From contig DUGF01000106.1 of NCBI GenBank assembly GCA_013331535.1, positions 1-13,207 of the forward strand: DNA of 13,207 nucleotides, given 5' to 3'. Each line of letters begins with the position of its first letter. Positions within the stretch are counted from its first letter, which is position 1. The notes beneath the pieces are model-generated. The model was not told where the DNA came from, did no database searches, and worked only from the letters and a program-made list of their open reading frames with translations. Position numbers and translations under genes: made by a program. Source of the stretch: Microcaldota archaeon (GTDB lineage Archaea > Micrarchaeota > Micrarchaeia > Anstonellales > Bilamarchaeaceae). Below, in pieces: positions 11,948-13,207 of this stretch.

Positions 11948-12586
11948 ATGAAAAAAGAGCTCATTCTCATTGCATTTCTTATAATCATTGCGGTGTTCCT
12001 GGTAAGCGTGAGCAATTTCTACAAAAAGAACATTGAAATTGCGGATGCAAAGAAATTTGTAATGGATGACCTGGCGTCAAAGTATCCGGGTGCATCCATG
12101 TCAATCCTTAGCGTGACCAACAGAACAAATACAGCTGGGGACACATATTTCGAGATAAAGGCAAAAGCAACCAAGGGAGATTCTACCCCCTGTCCAGAAC
12201 GTGTTCACATTTACTATAATTATCCAGCGCAGAATTTCGTAACCCAGCCCCCGGATTATGTCACATTGAACTGTAAGGTTTGCTCAGGAGTGGAGAACAA
12301 GAAATGCGTTATTGCATTCTCCGAAGAAGCCATAATCGCGTCTCATACACTGTCTGGAACATCCGAAGTGGAAGCGTATATAAAGAGTTATAAAGACGTT
12401 CTTCCACTAACCTCAGAGGATGAGAGCGGGTGGCTGGTCGTATGGGATTCTCCGTTCGCTTCATATTCCTATACGGTGTCGGTTTCAAGAAGCGGTTCCA
12501 TCATAGGAATTGCAAAAAAAGAGAAAAACAGCAATCTTGAAAAAGACACATTAAAAAATACAACAAAAAATACGACAGGTGATTAA
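11948..12586 (+). CDS. Membrane-anchored extracytoplasmic hypothetical protein
   Basis: A 212-residue protein with a single N-terminal hydrophobic helix (about 5-22) after M-K-K-E, so an anchored or exported protein with the bulk outside. It has four Cys (82, 109, 112, 120), including a CxxC, compatible with disulfides or metal binding. Segments such as G-W-L-V-V-W-D-S and S-Y-T-V-S-V-S-R-S-G-S-I-I-G-I have the strand pattern of PepSY-like domains; this is a weak visual resemblance only. The tail (about 191-212) is Lys/Asn/Thr-rich and disordered-looking. An AT-rich stretch near 11917-11925, about 27 nt upstream of the ATG, could be a TATA box for a leaderless message. Its stop overlaps the ribosome-site region of the Sec61-beta gene. 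Confidence 0.72.
   Translation: MKKELILIAFLIIIAVFLVSVSNFYKKNIEIADAKKFVMDDLASKYPGASMSILSVTNRTNTAGDTYFEIKAKATKGDSTPCPERVHIYYNYPAQNFVTQPPDYVTLNCKVCSGVENKKCVIAFSEEAIIASHTLSGTSEVEAYIKSYKDVLPLTSEDESGWLVVWDSPFASYSYTVSVSRSGSIIGIAKKEKNSNLEKDTLKNTTKNTTGD
12577..12583 (+). promoter_or_regulatory. Shine-Dalgarno of Sec61-beta within the upstream gene end
   Basis: AGGTGAT matches the archaeal anti-SD complement and ends 5 nt before the ATG at 12589. It lies in the last codons of the upstream membrane-anchored protein, implying translational coupling. Confidence 0.7.
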
Positions 12587-12588
12587 CA

Positions 12589-12759
12589 ATGAGCTGGAAA
12601 CAATCAAAGGTCTCTATGCCTATGGCATCTGCAGGTATTCTTGGGGTTTCTTCAGATGAAAGGATGGCCGGTATAGAAGTTGATCCAAAAACCGTGGTAA
12701 TCGGGAGCCTGTTTATAGTAGGGATTATAAAGTTAGTCTCATTCTTGTTCAAAGCTTAA
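12589..12759 (+). CDS. secG: Preprotein translocase Sec61-beta (archaeal SecG)
   Basis: A 56-residue protein, the usual size for the small beta subunit of the archaeal Sec translocon. It has a polar N-terminus with M-A-S-A-G-I-L-G (12-19), then G-I-E-V-D-P-K-T-V-V (28-37), the conserved motif just before the membrane helix. A single C-terminal hydrophobic helix follows (about 36-54). The usual R-Y-F-D-E-E stretch is replaced by G-V-S-S-D-E-R. The ribosome site AGGTGAT and 2-bp gap to the preceding gene suggest co-translation with the exported hypothetical protein. DUF350 follows. The translocon subunit near NAC and a signal peptidase makes this part of the window a secretion-related neighbourhood. 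Confidence 0.88.
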   Translation: MSWKQSKVSMPMASAGILGVSSDERMAGIEVDPKTVVIGSLFIVGIIKLVSFLFKA

Positions 12760-12764
12760 CATGA

Positions 12765-12778
12765 CCGCATAGATGCGG
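12765..12778 (+). other. Small hairpin between Sec61-beta and DUF350
   Basis: CCGCA (12765-12769) pairs with TGCGG (12774-12778) around TAGA. It lies directly in front of the GGTGAT ribosome site of the DUF350 gene and could modulate its translation. It is short, so chance is possible. Confidence 0.4.
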
Positions 12779-12790
12779 ATGGTGATTTCA

Positions 12791-13207
12791 TTGTCTGTTG
12801 AAACTGTTCTTGGTAGCATTGCTTTGGCTTTTTTCAAATTGTTTATAGGACTTATTCTTGCGATAGGGTCAATCTATCTTGGAACAAATCTTCTTGATCG
12901 CCTAACCCGTGATGTTGATGAATGGAAAGAGATAAAGCGTGGGAACTTTGCCATAGGTATTCTTTTTGGCGGGGTTATTCTTTCCATTGCAATTATAATA
13001 GAAAGCGGTGTTTCTGCCGCGCTTTCCGCGATTGTGCCGGGAATGAGTTTTCCAAGTTTAATCGTTTCATTGTTTGTTTCAGTGCTTAAACTTCTTGTAG
13101 GTGTTCTTGCAGCGGTTTTCTCTGTTTATATCGCGCTTCGCGTGATTGATTCCATGACCAAGGATATCGATGAGTTAAGCGAGCTGAAAAAGGGAAATGT
13201 TGCAATG
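12791..13207 (+). CDS. DUF350 membrane protein, 5' part
   Basis: The frame is open to the window edge with 139 codons visible. Four hydrophobic segments lie at about 7-30, 53-71, 75-97 and 98-119. Two repeats are visible: G-T-N-L-L-D-R-L-T-R-D-V-D-E-W-K-E-I-K-R-G-N (31-52), then L-R-V-I-D-S-M-T-K-D-I-D-E-L-S-E-L-K-K-G-N (116-136). This helix-pair followed by a conserved D-E-x-x-E-I/L-K-x-G-N motif is typical of DUF350 (YjfL-type) membrane proteins, which have no settled function. I favour the TTG at 12791 because GGTGAT (12781-12786) is ideally placed for it; the in-frame ATG at 12779 overlaps that site and would add four residues. It lies 31 bp after Sec61-beta. Confidence 0.82.
   Translation, partial: MSVETVLGSIALAFFKLFIGLILAIGSIYLGTNLLDRLTRDVDEWKEIKRGNFAIGILFGGVILSIAIIIESGVSAALSAIVPGMSFPSLIVSLFVSVLKLLVGVLAAVFSVYIALRVIDSMTKDIDELSELKKGNVAM

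Noticed and set aside
1..13207. CRISPR array, insertion sequence or tRNA/rRNA gene
   Set aside because: No regularly spaced repeats, transposase-like frame or cloverleaf/T-loop signature was seen on either strand.

Overview
The window is archaeal. It carries archaeal/eukaryotic-type information-processing genes: exosome subunit Csl4, RNA polymerase subunit L (Rpo11), KsgA/Dim1, uS15 with the archaeal N-terminal form, eS1 (S3Ae), alpha-NAC with a UBA tail, and a 56-residue Sec61-beta. Several accessory genes look like families I know mainly from DPANN archaea and CPR bacteria: a standalone short asparaginase-like domain, a coiled-coil plus two-helix membrane protein, and a Cys-rich solenoid-like protein. 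Together with the short intergenic gaps this suggests a DPANN-type archaeon (Micrarchaeota or Diapherotrites would fit). That lineage call is inference; the domain call is firm.

Layout. Positions 1-4697 (+) hold an AmmeMemoRadiSam locus: the 3' part of the radical SAM gene, Memo, then three unrelated genes (truncated asparaginase-like protein, 90-aa membrane protein, internally duplicated Cys-rich protein), then AMMECR1. Downstream, 4700-4896 is a RelB-like small antitoxin gene and a 16-codon stub of a RelE/ParE-like toxin that runs into the 3' end of the convergent ksgA. Positions 4888-6659 (-) carry ksgA, a two-TM hypothetical protein and DUF357; the last two overlap by ATGA. A divergent promoter region separates DUF357 from csl4-rpoL (+). 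The 205-bp gap after rpoL is full of predicted stems and leads into a signal-peptidase-like gene (7862-8881). A helical-repeat protein (8905-9708, -) diverges from an XTP/dITP pyrophosphatase gene that is complete except for one in-frame TAG. uS15, eS1 and NAC follow, then a membrane-anchored hypothetical protein, Sec61-beta and a DUF350 membrane protein that leaves the window.

How the genes fit together. The right half is a translation and nascent-chain cluster: two small-subunit proteins, NAC at the tunnel exit, the translocon beta subunit and a signal peptidase. Csl4 and Rpo11 form an RNA synthesis/decay pair. The left half is the least understood part: all three AmmeMemoRadiSam components on one strand, with a three-gene insertion between Memo and AMMECR1.

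Most notable observations: (1) the in-frame amber codon in the XTPase; (2) the toxin stub with a surviving antitoxin; (3) the three-gene cargo inside the AmmeMemoRadiSam locus; (4) intergenic palindromes and stems, including a three-way-junction-like structure after rpoL and a 19-bp motif shared (17/19) with the AMMECR1 upstream region. No tRNA, rRNA, CRISPR array or insertion sequence was found. No gene-free stretch exceeds about 205 bp.
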